A DNA stretch of 64,000 nt, from positions 1,133,501-1,197,500 of the forward strand of contig NZ_CP084530.1 of NCBI RefSeq assembly GCF_023704175.1. The letters run 5' to 3'. The notes below the pieces were generated by a model, which was given only the letters and a program-made list of their open reading frames with translations, ran no database searches and was not told the DNA's origin. Of this stretch, positions 37,579-48,076 are shown piece after piece. The position numbers and the translations under genes were made by a program. How positions within the stretch are numbered: position 1 is the first letter of the stretch; each line of letters starts with the position of its first letter. The DNA is from Paenibacillus sp. YPG26 (lineage in GTDB: Bacteria; Bacillota; Bacilli; Paenibacillales; Paenibacillaceae).

Positions 37579-37689
37579 AGAGAAACTTGCGATACTGTCA
37601 AAAAAGAGTGGCATGCTCTCCTTTTTGAAGCATATAGATTAAACGAGTGAGAAACCTTGTTTGGATATGCGTATAAGGAGGTTATACCC

Positions 37690-38955
37690 TTGGCAGATCA
37701 ATCCTATGGGTTAAGGTTCGATATCTATGAACGTGTTCATCTATCGGAAGAAGTCATTGGCATTCAGGAACTGGTTGAGCTGGAGCTGCTACCAAGAATT
37801 CAGGTCGTTCCAGGTGATGAATATGCATCGCTGCGGGGGCATTTGCATGTGTCGGGTCTATATCGCGGGGATGGGGGAACACAGGAGCTGACCCATCTCA
37901 TTCCTGTTGAAATTACAGTTCCGCTGAGCCGGGTCAATCGGCTTGAGGATATCACTGTCGAGATTGAGAATTTCGATGTTGATGTACTGAGTCCGCACAG
38001 CTTGAACATTACGGGTGTTCTGTCTTTGCGTGGAATTGAGACGATTGCTTATGTTCCGGGAACCGGGGAATGGAGCGATGAGGAATATTCGGTATCCCAT
38101 GAGACCCAGCGTGAGGAACAGGAGGAAGGTCTGGAGGCTCTTGTAGATCAGGAGGACAGATTAGATGTCCGGGAAGAGGCCTCTGCTCCTTCCGCGGTTC
38201 AATTCGATCCGCCAAGCTCAGAGCCTATCTGGTCGCTTCCAGAGCTTGTGCAGCAGAATGATTCCTCTCCCCCGTCGAAAGAGAGAGAGACTGCACTGGA
38301 ATCAGCCCCCGCATCCTCGCTCTCGCCGTTATGGGCGGACAAGGAATCATTTGCGGATACGGGTTCAAAGGTGGATACGGATGAAGAGCCTCGGACATTA
38401 TCGCAAGAACAACAGCCTGTGAAGACTGAGTTACAAGAGGCTTCGAACCTGTGGCATACCGGGCAGCCTGCACAGGAGCAGATCGTGCTTGATGAAGGCG
38501 ACAGAGTCTACACGGCTGAGGAGTATCTCGAGAATGTCCAGGAGCTTGAGGCTGCTGAACCCGTAATTGAACCTCACGTGGAAGACCGGCCTGAAATGAA
38601 AATTGCGCTTGGCAGCAAAAAGCTGACGGACCAGGCCTCAGTTGACCATGTTCCTCTTAGTACGCTTCTTCAGTCGGGACGTCCGCCCAAAGAACCGGAA
38701 GTGTTGGAGACCTCGGTGCAGGACACCCAGGAACTCCTCACCGAGGATAAGGAGGATGTACGCTGGAAGAGCTTGTTCATCTCGGGCGTACAGGAACAGA
38801 CACCCTTCCGGCAGGTAAAGCTTGTGATCGTACAGCGGGAAGAGACCATTGATGTAATTGCGGACCGCTATCAGATTAATCCGCGGGAGCTGCTACTGTA
38901 CAACCGGTTGTCCGAGCAGAGCTTGGAGGAAGGCCAGGTTCTTTATATTCCCTAA
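37690..38955 (+). CDS. spoVID: Spore coat morphogenetic protein SpoVID, 421 aa
   Basis: It drives encasement of the spore by the coat and recruits SafA. An N-terminal domain (residues about 1-125) resembles SpoVID: GLRFDIYERVHLSEEV, ASLRGHLHVSGLY, PVEITVPLSRV and NITGVLSLRG. A long acidic, Pro/Ser/Glu-rich low-complexity linker follows (about 130-365). A C-terminal LysM-type domain covers about residues 376-421 (KLVIVQREETIDVIADRYQINPRELLLYN). ATAAGGAGGT supports the TTG start at 37690 rather than the TTG at 37657. The position after the hem genes and before valS matches B. subtilis spoVID, although ysxE, which lies between them there, is absent. Confidence 0.92.
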   Translation: MADQSYGLRFDIYERVHLSEEVIGIQELVELELLPRIQVVPGDEYASLRGHLHVSGLYRGDGGTQELTHLIPVEITVPLSRVNRLEDITVEIENFDVDVLSPHSLNITGVLSLRGIETIAYVPGTGEWSDEEYSVSHETQREEQEEGLEALVDQEDRLDVREEASAPSAVQFDPPSSEPIWSLPELVQQNDSSPPSKERETALESAPASSLSPLWADKESFADTGSKVDTDEEPRTLSQEQQPVKTELQEASNLWHTGQPAQEQIVLDEGDRVYTAEEYLENVQELEAAEPVIEPHVEDRPEMKIALGSKKLTDQASVDHVPLSTLLQSGRPPKEPEVLETSVQDTQELLTEDKEDVRWKSLFISGVQEQTPFRQVKLVIVQREETIDVIADRYQINPRELLLYNRLSEQSLEEGQVLYIP

Positions 38956-38962
38956 TACCTTG

Positions 38963-38993
38963 AAGAGCCTGTGGTGTGTGCACAGGCTCTTTG
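38963..38993 (+). terminator. Terminator of spoVID
   Basis: An 11-bp perfect stem AAGAGCCTGTG / CACAGGCTCTT, eight bases after the stop, with a short T-run. Confidence 0.75.
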
Positions 38994-39014
38994 CCATGTA
39001 TAGGAGGGATCTAA

Positions 39015-39068
39015 ATGCCTATTATTGACTATCGCTGCCATCCAAGTTATTATTATAGGGATAAATAA
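39015..39068 (+). CDS. Possible 17-aa micro-ORF with strong ribosome site
   Basis: AGGAGGG (39002-39008) lies six bases before ATG 39015, which encodes MPIIDYRCHPSYYYRDK and a stop. The spacing is ideal. However, it lies after the spoVID terminator and overlaps the -35 and -10 of the valS leader promoter (39025-39053), so no promoter obviously transcribes it in full. It may be a real small protein read from spoVID read-through, the end of an eroded gene, or chance. Confidence 0.3.
   Translation: MPIIDYRCHPSYYYRDK
39025..39053 (+). promoter_or_regulatory. Sigma-A promoter of the valS leader
   Basis: TTGACT (39025-39030), a 17-bp spacer and TATTAT (39048-39053). It predicts transcription from about 39060, just where the T-box leader begins. 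Confidence 0.7.
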
Positions 39069-39347
39069 GCAAAGACATCGAACGGGAATAGTAGGCAGTG
39101 TGCCCTTCAGAGAGCGGAATTGCAGGCGCTGTGAGGTTTCGCAGGATGCAGCTGACCGAAGTCGCCCGGGAGTCGTCCATTTGAGCAGGATTAGTTCTGT
39201 CAGAATGGGCCGGTTACAGCCGTTATCTGTCTGAGTGTCGCGAATAAGAGCTGAAGATAGGCTAAGGTCTGTTCGCGAAACAAAGGTGGTACCACGAAAG
39301 ATAAGCCTTTCGTCCTTTGAGACGAAGGGCTTTTTTTGTTTTTTTTA
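39060..39347 (+). promoter_or_regulatory. T-box riboswitch leader of valS
   Basis: This is a tRNA-sensing leader of about 290 nt. It has an AG-box-like CAGAGAGCGG (about 39107), a long stem I region and the conserved T-box AGGTGGTACCACG (39294-39306). A terminator follows directly: AGCCTTTCGTC / GACGAAGGGCT and T7 (39314-39347). Uncharged tRNA-Val is expected to pair with the T-box and favour the antiterminator, allowing valS transcription. The specifier codon was not assigned with certainty (GTC triplets occur near 39166 and 39174). Confidence 0.92.
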
Positions 39348-39524
39348 CTTATTCCGCTTTTAATATGGATTGAACAAAAGACTGCGTGTCGGTTACCTGC
39401 CGCAATAAGTGGTTGCCAGGTTCCAGACGTTCATCTTTGATTCATTCCATTTAATATGGGAATAATTGCAGGAAAATGGGATCTAAACAGAACAAACTCC
39501 CCTAAAATATCGGAGGTATGTGTT

Positions 39525-42179
39525 ATGTCAGAAATGAACCAAGAGACGTCTACGGCAAATATGCCTACGACGTATGACCCGAAATCTGCGGAAGAGAAAT
39601 GGTACCGCTACTGGAAGGAAGGCAACTTTTTTGAAGCGGGGAGCCGTAAGGATGCCGAGACCTATACCATCGTAATTCCACCACCGAATGTAACAGGCAT
39701 GCTGCATATCGGTCATGCGCTGGACTTCACACTTCAGGACATTATGGTAAGAGCCAAACGGATGCAGGGCTATGACGCTCTATGGCTTCCGGGTACCGAC
39801 CATGCGGGGATTGCAACCCAGACCAAAGTAGAGCAAAAGCTTCGTGAACAAGGACAGACCCGGTATGATCTGGGACGAGAGAAATTCCTGGAGAAGGTAT
39901 GGGAATGGAAGGATCAGTATGCAGAGACTATCCACGAGCAATGGTCCAAAATGGGCTTCTCTCTCGATTACTCCCGTGAACGGTTCACGCTGGATGAAGG
40001 ACTGTCCAAGGCCGTACGCGAGGTATTCGTTAAGCTGTATAACAAAGGCCTAATCTACCGGGGCAAACGTATTATTAACTGGGATCCGGCAGCGCGTACC
40101 GCACTGTCTGATATCGAGGTGGAGTATAAAGAGGTTAACGGTCACTTATATCACTTGCAGTATCCGCTGGAGAACGGAAACGGCCATATTACGGTGGCTA
40201 CCACACGTCCCGAAACTATGCTTGGGGATACGGCAGTGGCCGTGCATCCTAAGGATGAGCGTTATGCTCATTTGATTGGACAATCGCTGGTGCTGCCGAT
40301 TGTGGGCCGCGCTATTCCGATCATTGCGGATGAGTATGTTGATAAGGAATTCGGAAGCGGCGCGGTTAAGATTACTCCCGCACACGATCCGAATGACTTT
40401 GAAGTAGGTCTGAGACATAATCTGCCGCAAATTACAGTGATGGATGAGACCGGTACGATGAATGCGGATGCAGCCAAGTATCAGGGACTGGACCGCAGCG
40501 AATGCCGCAAACAAATCGTCCAAGACCTGCAGGAGCTCGGGGTGCTTATCCGGATTGAGGATCATGTTCACCAGGTGGGTCACAGTGAAAGATCGGGAGC
40601 TGTGGTAGAGCCGTATCTGTCAACCCAATGGTTCGTGAAGATGGGCCCTCTTGCTGAAAAGGCGATTGAAGCGCAAAAGTCTGGCGCCGGAGTTAACTTT
40701 GTACCGGACCGTTTTGAGAAAATATATCTGCACTGGATTGAAAATGTGCGTGACTGGTGTATTTCCCGGCAGCTGTGGTGGGGACACCGGATTCCGGCTT
40801 GGTATCACGAGACTACAGGTGAGATCTTTGTGGGTACAGAAGCACCGGAAGGGGAAGAATGGCGCCAGGATGAGGATGTGCTGGATACCTGGTTCAGCTC
40901 CGGACTGTGGCCCTTCTCGACCTTGGGGTGGCCGGATGTGGAGCATGAGGATTTCAAGCGGTTCTATCCAACCGATGTGCTGGTAACCGGCTACGATATT
41001 ATCTATTTCTGGGTAGCCCGGATGATCTTCACCGCCCTTGAATTTACAGGCCAAATTCCGTTTAAGGATGTGCTCATTCACGGTCTTGTGCGCGACAGCG
41101 AAGGGCGCAAGATGTCCAAGTCGCTTGGCAACGGGGTTGATCCGCTTGAAGTCATTGAGAAGTATGGCGCGGACGCAATGAGATATATGATCTCAACCAG
41201 CAGCACACCTGGACAGGACCTTCGGTTCCGCTGGGAGAAGGTGGAGCAGGCACGCAATTTTGCCAACAAGATCTGGAATGCTTCCCGCTTCGCGCTGATG
41301 AATCTGGAAGGCGTCAAATATGAAGATATCGATATTACCGGCAATCTGAGTACCGCAGACCGCTGGATTCTGCATCGCTTCAACGAGACAGCACGGGATA
41401 TTACCCGTCTAATCGACGCTTATGAGTTCGGGGAAACGGGACGACTGCTGTACAACTTCATCTGGGATGATCTCTGTGACTGGTATATCGAGTTCGCGAA
41501 GCTTACCTTATATGGGGAGGATGCGGCTGCGAAGAGCAAGACGCAATCCGTACTCGCTTACGTGCTTGACCGTACACAGAGACTGATTCACCCGTTCATG
41601 CCGTTTATATCCGAAGAGATTTGGCAGCACCTTCCTCATAGTGGAGAGACAATTACACTGGCCGAGTGGCCTAAATACGATACCGCCCTTGAAGCTCCGG
41701 ATGCGGTCGAAGAGATGAATCTCCTGATTGACGTTATCCGCGCAGTCAGAAACGTTCGCGCTGAGGTTAACGTTCCAATGAGCAAGAAGGTGGAACTGAT
41801 CGTGAAGCCGGGTTCCGAGAAGGCATACAGCATCATCAGCCGCAACGAGAACTATGTGCGTAGATTCTGTAACACCTCCGATTTCTCCGTAGCTGTTGAT
41901 GCCGAGGCACCGGACAAAGCGATGAGTGCGATCGTAACCGGAGCGGAGCTCTATTTCCCTCTGGCAGGGTTAATAGATATTGGACAAGAAATTGCCCGCC
42001 TGCAAAAAGAGTTCGACAACCTTACCAAAGAGGTTGAACGGGTTGAGAAAAAGCTGGGCAACGAAGGCTTCGTGGCCAAAGCTCCAGCCAAAGTAATTGA
42101 GGAAGAAAAGGCGAAGATGCAGGACTACTCCGAGAAGCGTGCCAAAGTCTTGGCCCGCATTGAGGAGCTCAAAGGGTAA
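39525..42179 (+). CDS. valS: Valyl-tRNA synthetase, 884 aa
   Basis: A class I synthetase that charges tRNA-Val and edits threonine. [16 protein letters not shown] carries the HIGH motif (about residues 47-62). The CP1 editing domain covers about 190-340 ([17 protein letters not shown]). [18 protein letters not shown] follows, and [14 protein letters not shown] is the KMSKS loop (about 526). A C-terminal coiled coil spans about 815-884. CGGAGG supports ATG 39525 rather than an in-frame ATG at 39456. It is controlled by the T-box upstream. Confidence 0.97.
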   Translation: MSEMNQETSTANMPTTYDPKSAEEKWYRYWKEGNFFEAGSRKDAETYTIVIPPPNVTGMLHIGHALDFTLQDIMVRAKRMQGYDALWLPGTDHAGIATQTKVEQKLREQGQTRYDLGREKFLEKVWEWKDQYAETIHEQWSKMGFSLDYSRERFTLDEGLSKAVREVFVKLYNKGLIYRGKRIINWDPAARTALSDIEVEYKEVNGHLYHLQYPLENGNGHITVATTRPETMLGDTAVAVHPKDERYAHLIGQSLVLPIVGRAIPIIADEYVDKEFGSGAVKITPAHDPNDFEVGLRHNLPQITVMDETGTMNADAAKYQGLDRSECRKQIVQDLQELGVLIRIEDHVHQVGHSERSGAVVEPYLSTQWFVKMGPLAEKAIEAQKSGAGVNFVPDRFEKIYLHWIENVRDWCISRQLWWGHRIPAWYHETTGEIFVGTEAPEGEEWRQDEDVLDTWFSSGLWPFSTLGWPDVEHEDFKRFYPTDVLVTGYDIIYFWVARMIFTALEFTGQIPFKDVLIHGLVRDSEGRKMSKSLGNGVDPLEVIEKYGADAMRYMISTSSTPGQDLRFRWEKVEQARNFANKIWNASRFALMNLEGVKYEDIDITGNLSTADRWILHRFNETARDITRLIDAYEFGETGRLLYNFIWDDLCDWYIEFAKLTLYGEDAAAKSKTQSVLAYVLDRTQRLIHPFMPFISEEIWQHLPHSGETITLAEWPKYDTALEAPDAVEEMNLLIDVIRAVRNVRAEVNVPMSKKVELIVKPGSEKAYSIISRNENYVRRFCNTSDFSVAVDAEAPDKAMSAIVTGAELYFPLAGLIDIGQEIARLQKEFDNLTKEVERVEKKLGNEGFVAKAPAKVIEEEKAKMQDYSEKRAKVLARIEELKG

Positions 42180-42541
42180 CCTGACGCGTCAGCCCCACAC
42201 CGCCGTGCGCCGAAAGAGCAGCGAATCCCGCAGGGAGAGCGCTCCTTGCAAGAAAGTAACAACAATGCTCCATCCAAGGAGCGCCCAACCCAAAGCGTAC
42301 CCCCGAACGGGGGTGACAAGCGGCTTGCAGCACGCAAGTTCCAAGTACGGGCAGGAGCACTGGCGTCAAGCGTACCCCCGAACGGGGGTGGCAAGCGTTC
42401 CAGGCGCCTCAGCCGATCAGGTGCTCATCACCCCCGCCTCCCGCCGAAATATTCGGGTGTCCAGAGGGAAGTCCCTCTGGGGCCCTTCCTGGAAGTTAGG
42501 GTTTGGGAGGGTATATCCCACTATAAGGAGCAGGTTCTCTC
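42180..42541. repeat. GC-rich, palindrome-rich spacer with a 29-bp repeat
   Basis: This 362-bp non-coding stretch is clearly more GC-rich than its flanks. It holds the palindrome CTGACGCGTCAG (42181-42192) and a 10-bp stem GCGCTCCTTG / CAAGGAGCGC (42239-42248 with 42275-42284). A 29-bp sequence with core ACCCCCGAACGGGGGT occurs twice, at 42294-42322 and 42369-42397 (75-bp offset, one difference). A hairpin CCAGAGGGA / TCCCTCTGG lies near 42460-42479. Frames in it are short and have no ribosome site. It may be an interspersed repeat family or a transcription-ending structure for valS. The folC ribosome site AAGGAG ends it. Confidence 0.75.
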
Positions 42542-43906
42542 ATGCAAGACAAAACAACAGCCCCGCTGCAGACCTATGCAGAGGCAGTCGATTGGATTAA
42601 CGGCTTGATTCCTTTCGGGATCCGGCCGGGTCTTGAACGGATTGAAGCACTCATGGAGCGATTCGATAATCCGCACCGGAGGTTGAAGTTTATACATGTA
42701 GCTGGAACGAATGGTAAGGGCTCATCCTGCGCTTTTTTGACCAAGACACTGGTCGTCAGCGGGTATACGGTGGGAACCTTTACTTCCCCCTATATCACGA
42801 AGTTCACAGATCGATTCCAATACAACGGGGAGAATATTCCCGAGAGTACACTGATTGAACTGTCGAACCGTCTTTATCCGCATGTACAGGAAATGGCCCT
42901 GTCGGAGTTAGGCTCTCCCACGATGTTTGAGGTGAGCACCGCGCTGGCCATCTTGTACTTTGCCGAAGTCTGTTATCCGGACGTTGTAGTATGGGAGACA
43001 GGTCTGGGTGGAAGAATGGATGTAACTAATATAGTCACGCCGATTGTCTCCCTGATCACGAATATTGGCATGGACCATACCGATATTCTGGGAGATACCC
43101 TCGAAGCGATTGCCCGTGAGAAGGCTGGAATTATCAAGCCGGGTGTCCCTGTAGTCAGCTGTGTCCAACAGCCGGAGGCAGTCGCCATTCTGAAAGAAAC
43201 GGCCGCTGTCCGGAAGAGCACGCTTTATCTGCTTGGTGATCAATTTGATTACAGGCGTCACGAAATCACATCGACTGAGCAGCACTTGACTTTTAGCGGA
43301 CCATTCCGCAATGTGGAGTTCAGTATTTCTCTACTTGGAGAGCATCAATGCAGGAATGCTGCCGGAGTTATGATGGTACTGGAAGTACTCAGGCAGTACA
43401 TGGCTTTTGTGCTTGAGGATGAGGATGTGACTGCCGGATTCAGGGATACATTCTGGGCAGGAAGAATGGAACGGGTGTCGGATGAACCGCTGATTGTGAT
43501 TGATGGAGCACATAACCCCGAAGGGGCGGAGTCGCTCGCGAGAAGCATCAAGGAGAATTTTCAGTACAAAAAACTTAATTTGATGATGGGGATGCTTAGT
43601 AATAAGCATCATCACGCCTACTTGAAGCATATATTACCAATAGTGGATACGCTTATCCTTACCGAGCCTGATTTTCGCAGAGCCATGGAAGCGCAGAAGT
43701 TGTATGAGCTGGTGCAGCAGCTGCGGGATACGGCAGCGAAGCCGGGCTTGGAAGTTATAGTAGAACGTGACTGGAAGGCAGCGCTTAAGCTGCTGGAGTC
43801 GCGGACGGAACGGGAAGATCTTGGGGTGGTTTCAGGCACGCTTTATTTGATTTCCGACGTGCGCGCAGCCCTTTTGCATCAAACCGATTCTGAAAAAGGC
43901 TGGTGA
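42542..43906 (+). CDS. folC: Folylpolyglutamate / dihydrofolate synthase, 454 aa
   Basis: A Mur-ligase-family ATP enzyme that adds glutamate to folates. The P-loop is [15 protein letters not shown] (about residues 57-71). [27 protein letters not shown] and the second ATP motif MDHTDILG are typical. The C-terminal domain has [14 protein letters not shown] (about 321). AAGGAGCAGG supports ATG 42542. It overlaps the start of murC by four bases. Confidence 0.95.
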   Translation: MQDKTTAPLQTYAEAVDWINGLIPFGIRPGLERIEALMERFDNPHRRLKFIHVAGTNGKGSSCAFLTKTLVVSGYTVGTFTSPYITKFTDRFQYNGENIPESTLIELSNRLYPHVQEMALSELGSPTMFEVSTALAILYFAEVCYPDVVVWETGLGGRMDVTNIVTPIVSLITNIGMDHTDILGDTLEAIAREKAGIIKPGVPVVSCVQQPEAVAILKETAAVRKSTLYLLGDQFDYRRHEITSTEQHLTFSGPFRNVEFSISLLGEHQCRNAAGVMMVLEVLRQYMAFVLEDEDVTAGFRDTFWAGRMERVSDEPLIVIDGAHNPEGAESLARSIKENFQYKKLNLMMGMLSNKHHHAYLKHILPIVDTLILTEPDFRRAMEAQKLYELVQQLRDTAAKPGLEVIVERDWKAALKLLESRTEREDLGVVSGTLYLISDVRAALLHQTDSEKGW

Positions 43907-45291
43907 ACATTTTGTCCAATACAACATTAGAACACGTACACTTTATCGGCATCGGCGGCTATGGAATGAGCGCGATCGCCCGCGTCATGCTGGAGATGGG
44001 CTATACAGTTACCGGATCCGACGTGGCCTCCCAGGAGCTGACTGAGAAGCTTGCCGCCAAGGGGGCGAAAATATATATCGGACATACCGCATCACAGGTC
44101 GAAGGAGCTGATCTGGTTGTCTATTCCACCGCTTTGCCTAAGGATAATGTAGAACGGGTAGAAGCGGAGAAGCGGGGGATTCCGGTTATTCACCGGGCTC
44201 AAATGCTGGCTCGCCTGCTGAATGAGGGTAAGGGAGTCGCGGTTGCAGGCGCCCACGGCAAGACGACTACTTCTTCTATGATCGCATTGGTCATGGAGGA
44301 ATGCGGAACAGACCCGACCTTTATTATCGGCGGAGAGATCATGAATGTGGGTACCAATGCCAAAGCTGGGCAAGGCGAATACGTGGTTGCGGAGGCAGAC
44401 GAAAGTGATGGATCGTTCCTGCAATACCACCCCGCTCTTGGGGTTGTGACCAATATTGAAGCCGACCACCTTGAGAATTATGACAGCAGCTTTGACCGGT
44501 TGAAGGAGGCTTATGTTCAGTTCCTGAACCAGATCAAACCAGACGGTAAGGCAATTGTATGCGGAGATGACGAGAACATCCGTGAACTGCTGCCTAACCT
44601 ATCGGGCCAGGTGATCACCTATGGTATTCATCAGCAGTGTGATTATATGGCTTCAGACATCGTACTTGGGGACCGCAAGGTGACCTTTACACTGAACACG
44701 CAAGGGGAAGCTCTTGGACAAGTTGAGCTGTCGGTTCCGGGTCAGCATAATGTCTATAATGCGATGGCGACCATCATCGTATGCCTGGAAGCGGGTATTC
44801 CTTTTGCCGAGATCGTTAGAGCCATCGTATTGTTCTCTGGAGCCAAACGGCGCTTTCAGGTTCTTAGCGAAGCTCGGGATATTCTGGTCATTGATGACTA
44901 TGCGCATCATCCGACTGAAATTGAGGCAACCATTAATGCTGCCAAAGCTACGGGTAAAAGAATCGTCGCGGTATTCCAGCCGCAGCGCTACACGCGGACA
45001 TTCTTTCTGCTGGACGCCTTCAGCCGGGCTTTCACGGAAGCTGATGAGGTCATCATTACCGACATCTATTCCCCGGCCGGTGAGAAGGAGATCGAGGGTG
45101 TTCATTCTTCCAAGCTGGTAGAGCTCATTAAGCAGAACAGCAATCCAAGTGCCCGTTATATTCCTACCAAACAAGAGGTCATCACAGATCTCGAGGGACG
45201 GATTAGACCAGGTGATCTGGTGCTGACCATGGGCGCGGGAGATATTTATAAAGTGGGTTATGCCCTGGCTGATCAACTGAAATCCGAATAA
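43903..45291 (+). CDS. murC: UDP-N-acetylmuramate-L-alanine ligase, 462 aa
   Basis: It adds L-Ala to UDP-MurNAc in peptidoglycan precursor synthesis. The N-terminal Rossmann part is [19 protein letters not shown]. The ATP loop is [19 protein letters not shown] (about residues 113-131). [10 protein letters not shown] and [12 protein letters not shown] are family motifs. [14 protein letters not shown] marks the C-domain. The start is GTG 43903, overlapping the folC stop; a TTG nine bases further in is the alternative. Coupled to folC; in B. subtilis murC is elsewhere. Confidence 0.95.
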   Translation: MNILSNTTLEHVHFIGIGGYGMSAIARVMLEMGYTVTGSDVASQELTEKLAAKGAKIYIGHTASQVEGADLVVYSTALPKDNVERVEAEKRGIPVIHRAQMLARLLNEGKGVAVAGAHGKTTTSSMIALVMEECGTDPTFIIGGEIMNVGTNAKAGQGEYVVAEADESDGSFLQYHPALGVVTNIEADHLENYDSSFDRLKEAYVQFLNQIKPDGKAIVCGDDENIRELLPNLSGQVITYGIHQQCDYMASDIVLGDRKVTFTLNTQGEALGQVELSVPGQHNVYNAMATIIVCLEAGIPFAEIVRAIVLFSGAKRRFQVLSEARDILVIDDYAHHPTEIEATINAAKATGKRIVAVFQPQRYTRTFFLLDAFSRAFTEADEVIITDIYSPAGEKEIEGVHSSKLVELIKQNSNPSARYIPTKQEVITDLEGRIRPGDLVLTMGAGDIYKVGYALADQLKSE

Positions 45292-45302
45292 GAACCGTAT
45301 AC

Positions 45303-45330
45303 ACCGTCAGGGCTCCCTGGCGGTTTTTTT
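45303..45330 (+). terminator. Terminator of folC-murC
   Basis: Stem ACCGTCAGGG / CCTGGCGGT with a three-base loop and T7, twelve bases after the stop. Confidence 0.9.
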
Positions 45331-45415
45331 ATTTGCAGCTGGCGAGATTTGGTATAACTCCTGAAGCTCTGACATATAGCTTATCTATATAGTTGGGACA
45401 AGGAGAGTGTGTCAG

Positions 45416-46555
45416 GTGAATAAGGCAAGGATGACATTTCGATTCGATAAGCCGGAGGAGCAGCGAAATGAGGCGGTGCCGCTAAATAACATACAATCAG
45501 TCCCGGAGTATACAGAAGAACCTGAACGGGCTGTCCAGGAGAAGAATCCAGGATCTGTTCCTCTGGTCATGGATCCTCTGGAGAGCTGGGGTGAGCCTTT
45601 CCTGACGCATAGTCATTCGGGGGCGCGTGTAATTCCTGAAATGAAGGAGATGGATACCCATCTGCTGGAGGATAGCGCACCACATGATGATGTATATTAT
45701 ATTTCTCCCAAAAAGCCTTCCAAATGGAAGCTGGCCGGCTCCATTTCTGCAGCTCTGGTGACAGGCACATTATTCGGTTTTGTCCTGTTATCCCTGTTCA
45801 ACAAAGATATCTCCTTTCCTATTCCGGGAATATCGTCACTCAGACCAGACAGCACTGTGAGTTCTCCTTCGGTATCTGTTCTAGGCCCGACTGATGAGCC
45901 GAATACTCCAAATGGCGATATTCCAATGGTAAAAGCAGTGCTGCCTGACCAGGCCTATTACTTCCTTCAATACGGCGTCTTTAGCACGTCCCAAGGGGTG
46001 AAGCAGGCTCAGGAGGAGCTTCAGCAATCGGGCGTAGCAGCGGCCAGGGATACACTTGATCATACACGCGTGTATGCAGGTGTATCCCCCGAGAGGGAAC
46101 AGGCCAAGCTGCTGAGCAGCCAGTTGAAGTCAAGCGGCGTGAATCTGATTGTCCATGAGATACGTTACCCTGCCGAGGCACAGCTTAAGTACGGCGGTGA
46201 CATCGGAGTGCTCGATCAGTATCTGGAGGAAAGTGCGGATCTGATCAAGCTGCTTAGTGTCACTTCAGCCTCTCTGCTTGAGACCAAGGAGGTCCAGAAG
46301 CAAAGTCAGGCTGAAGTAGCTAACTTGAAAGAAAAACACCGCCAATGGACTGAGAATGCTTCAGCTGTCAAGGGCGGGCTGCCAAGTGACGTGAAGCCGA
46401 CCGCGGACACTATGGAAAAGGCAATGAATACAGCAGTAGAGGCCTTGAGCCGCTATAACTCCAATGGCTCCAAGACTCACCTGTGGGAGGTTCAAACGGC
46501 CATGATGGAATATATATTGCTTCAAAAGGAACTTCTGGGAATCAAGCAACAGTAA
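45416..46555 (+). CDS. SpoIIB-like SPOR-domain membrane protein, 379 aa
   Basis: AAGGAG at 45400 favours the GTG at 45416 over the abutting GTG at 45407. Residues 1-105 are an acidic, low-complexity cytosolic region. One transmembrane helix is at about 111-132 (ISAALVTGTLFGFVLLSLF). A SPOR-like domain covers about 180-255 (YYFLQYGVFSTSQGVKQAQEELQQSG; SPEREQAKLLSSQLKSSGVNLIVHEI), and a helical C-terminal part ends the protein. B. subtilis SpoIIB, which helps dissolve septal peptidoglycan during engulfment, has the same layout and sits just before maf, as here. The assignment rests on domain layout plus position. Confidence 0.82.
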   Translation: MNKARMTFRFDKPEEQRNEAVPLNNIQSVPEYTEEPERAVQEKNPGSVPLVMDPLESWGEPFLTHSHSGARVIPEMKEMDTHLLEDSAPHDDVYYISPKKPSKWKLAGSISAALVTGTLFGFVLLSLFNKDISFPIPGISSLRPDSTVSSPSVSVLGPTDEPNTPNGDIPMVKAVLPDQAYYFLQYGVFSTSQGVKQAQEELQQSGVAAARDTLDHTRVYAGVSPEREQAKLLSSQLKSSGVNLIVHEIRYPAEAQLKYGGDIGVLDQYLEESADLIKLLSVTSASLLETKEVQKQSQAEVANLKEKHRQWTENASAVKGGLPSDVKPTADTMEKAMNTAVEALSRYNSNGSKTHLWEVQTAMMEYILLQKELLGIKQQ

Positions 46556-46562
46556 TCGGCTG

Positions 46563-46609
46563 CAAATCCGGCAGGGAAATGGAAATACTTCCCCATGCCG
46601 GATTTGTGT
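46563..46609 (+). terminator. Terminator of the SpoIIB-like gene
   Basis: Stem CAAATCCGGCA(GGGAA) / (TTCCCCA)TGCCGGATTTG followed by TGTTTGTATT, eight bases after the stop. Confidence 0.8.
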
Positions 46610-46638
46610 TTGTATTGCTATGAAATTAACCTTATAAT
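46610..46638 (+). promoter_or_regulatory. Sigma-A promoter before maf
   Basis: TTGTAT (46610-46615), a 17-bp spacer and TATAAT (46633-46638). This is probably the promoter of a maf-radC-mreBCD-minCD transcript. Confidence 0.65.
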
Positions 46639-46696
46639 AATAAAGTGTCAAAAAATGGCGAGGAATCCGAATCTACTAAGGGAGGATTCATTTTTT

Positions 46697-47299
46697 TTGG
46701 AAAATAATCAATCACGTCTAATAATTCTAGCCTCTTCGTCCCCAAGAAGAAGGGAATTGATTGCAGGCTTACATATTCCATTTGAGATTATTCCGAGTCA
46801 TGCGGATGAAACAACGCCAGAGGACTGGGCACCGGAGCGGATTGTGTCTGAACTTGCGCTTCGCAAGGCCGCCGCAGTTCACCGTTCCCTGATCCCCGCA
46901 AGAGATGACGCTGTTATTGTAGGTAGTGACACGATTGTTGTGCTGAACGGACGAGTGCTCGGGAAGCCTTCTTCCAGGGAAGAGGCTGCTTCCATGCTGC
47001 GGTCCCTGCAAGGCCAAAGCCATCAGGTATTCACGGGCGTCTCCTGTATAGATGGGGCGACAGGACAGACTTTAACAGACTACCGCGTTACGACAGTTAC
47101 AATGAGGTCGCTGTCCGAGACCGAAGTTTTGGCTTACGCAGAGAGCGGGGAAGGACTGGACAAGGCTGGGGCTTACGCCATCCAAGGACTTGGAGCGACA
47201 CTTGTCACTGAAATTCGAGGCTGCTATTTCAACGTAGTGGGTCTTCCTCTTTCCCTTCTAAGTGAAATGCTTAAGCAGTTTGATATCTATGTATTATAA
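46697..47299 (+). CDS. maf: Maf-family nucleoside triphosphate pyrophosphatase, 200 aa
   Basis: It hydrolyses dTTP/UTP-type or modified nucleotides, and has been linked to septum formation. The signature LASSSPRRRELI is near the N-terminus. DETTPEDWAPERIVSELALRKA, VGSDTIVVLNGRVLGKP (catalytic Asp) and YAIQGLGATLVTEIRGCYFNVVGLP complete the fold. AAGGGAGG (46677-46684) suggests the TTG at 46697; an ATG at 46655 lacks a ribosome site. Length matches the family from this start. Confidence 0.93.
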   Translation: MENNQSRLIILASSSPRRRELIAGLHIPFEIIPSHADETTPEDWAPERIVSELALRKAAAVHRSLIPARDDAVIVGSDTIVVLNGRVLGKPSSREEAASMLRSLQGQSHQVFTGVSCIDGATGQTLTDYRVTTVTMRSLSETEVLAYAESGEGLDKAGAYAIQGLGATLVTEIRGCYFNVVGLPLSLLSEMLKQFDIYVL

Positions 47300-47348
47300 G
47301 CAGGGCATTAGGTTAGTGCCCGCGATATAGGGAAAGAGAGGGAATTAG

Positions 47349-48038
47349 ATGGAACCAGCTGCTTATACGCTGCGTGACATCCCCCATGATGAACGACCAC
47401 GAGAACGCATGATGCAATATGGGGCTGACGCGCTCAGCCATGCCGAACTGCTTGCCATACTTCTGAGGACCGGAACACGTCAGGAGTCGGCGGTGCATGT
47501 GGCACAGAGAATATTGAACCGGGCCGGGGACCTTCGGAATTTGATGGATCTCAGTGTGGAAGAATTAATGCAGACCAAAGGAATCGGAATGGCCAAAGCG
47601 ATTCAGCTTAAGGCTGGCTTTGAGCTTGGAATCCGGGTGTCAACAGCGAGAAGACCGGGACCGGTTGCCATTCGAAGCCCGCGCGATGCGGCGGATTTAT
47701 TAATGGAACAGCTGCGTTATTTGAAGAAGGAACATTTTGTCTGTTTATTTCTGAATACAAAAAATCATATCATTGCTCAAGAGACACTCTCCATAGGCAG
47801 TCTGAATGCGTCAATTGTTCACCCACGTGAAGTTTTTCGGGCGGCCATCAAATGCAGCAGTGCTTCAGTTGTTTGCGCTCATAATCACCCGAGCGGTGAT
47901 CCTGCGCCGAGCCCGGAGGATATTCAGATTACGCAGAGGCTGTGCGAAGCAGGTCAGATTGTGGGGATCGATGTTCTGGATCACCTCGTTATCGGAGATG
48001 GAACTTTCGTCAGTTTGAAGGAGCAAGGTCTCATGTAA
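47349..48038 (+). CDS. radC: RadC-family JAB/MPN metalloprotein, 229 aa
   Basis: An N-terminal helix-hairpin-helix region (residues about 40-100: VEELMQTKGIGMAKAIQLKAGFELG) precedes a JAB1/MPN domain. The zinc ligands are in HNHPSGDPAPSPED (about residues 177-190), with the preceding Glu in LNTKNHIIAQE. The physiological role of RadC proteins is unsettled; the older repair annotation is doubtful. It lies between maf and mreB exactly as in B. subtilis. Confidence 0.94.
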   Translation: MEPAAYTLRDIPHDERPRERMMQYGADALSHAELLAILLRTGTRQESAVHVAQRILNRAGDLRNLMDLSVEELMQTKGIGMAKAIQLKAGFELGIRVSTARRPGPVAIRSPRDAADLLMEQLRYLKKEHFVCLFLNTKNHIIAQETLSIGSLNASIVHPREVFRAAIKCSSASVVCAHNHPSGDPAPSPEDIQITQRLCEAGQIVGIDVLDHLVIGDGTFVSLKEQGLM

Positions 48039-48076
48039 TATAATAGCTTAGACACATAAGGAAAGGGAGTTACAAC

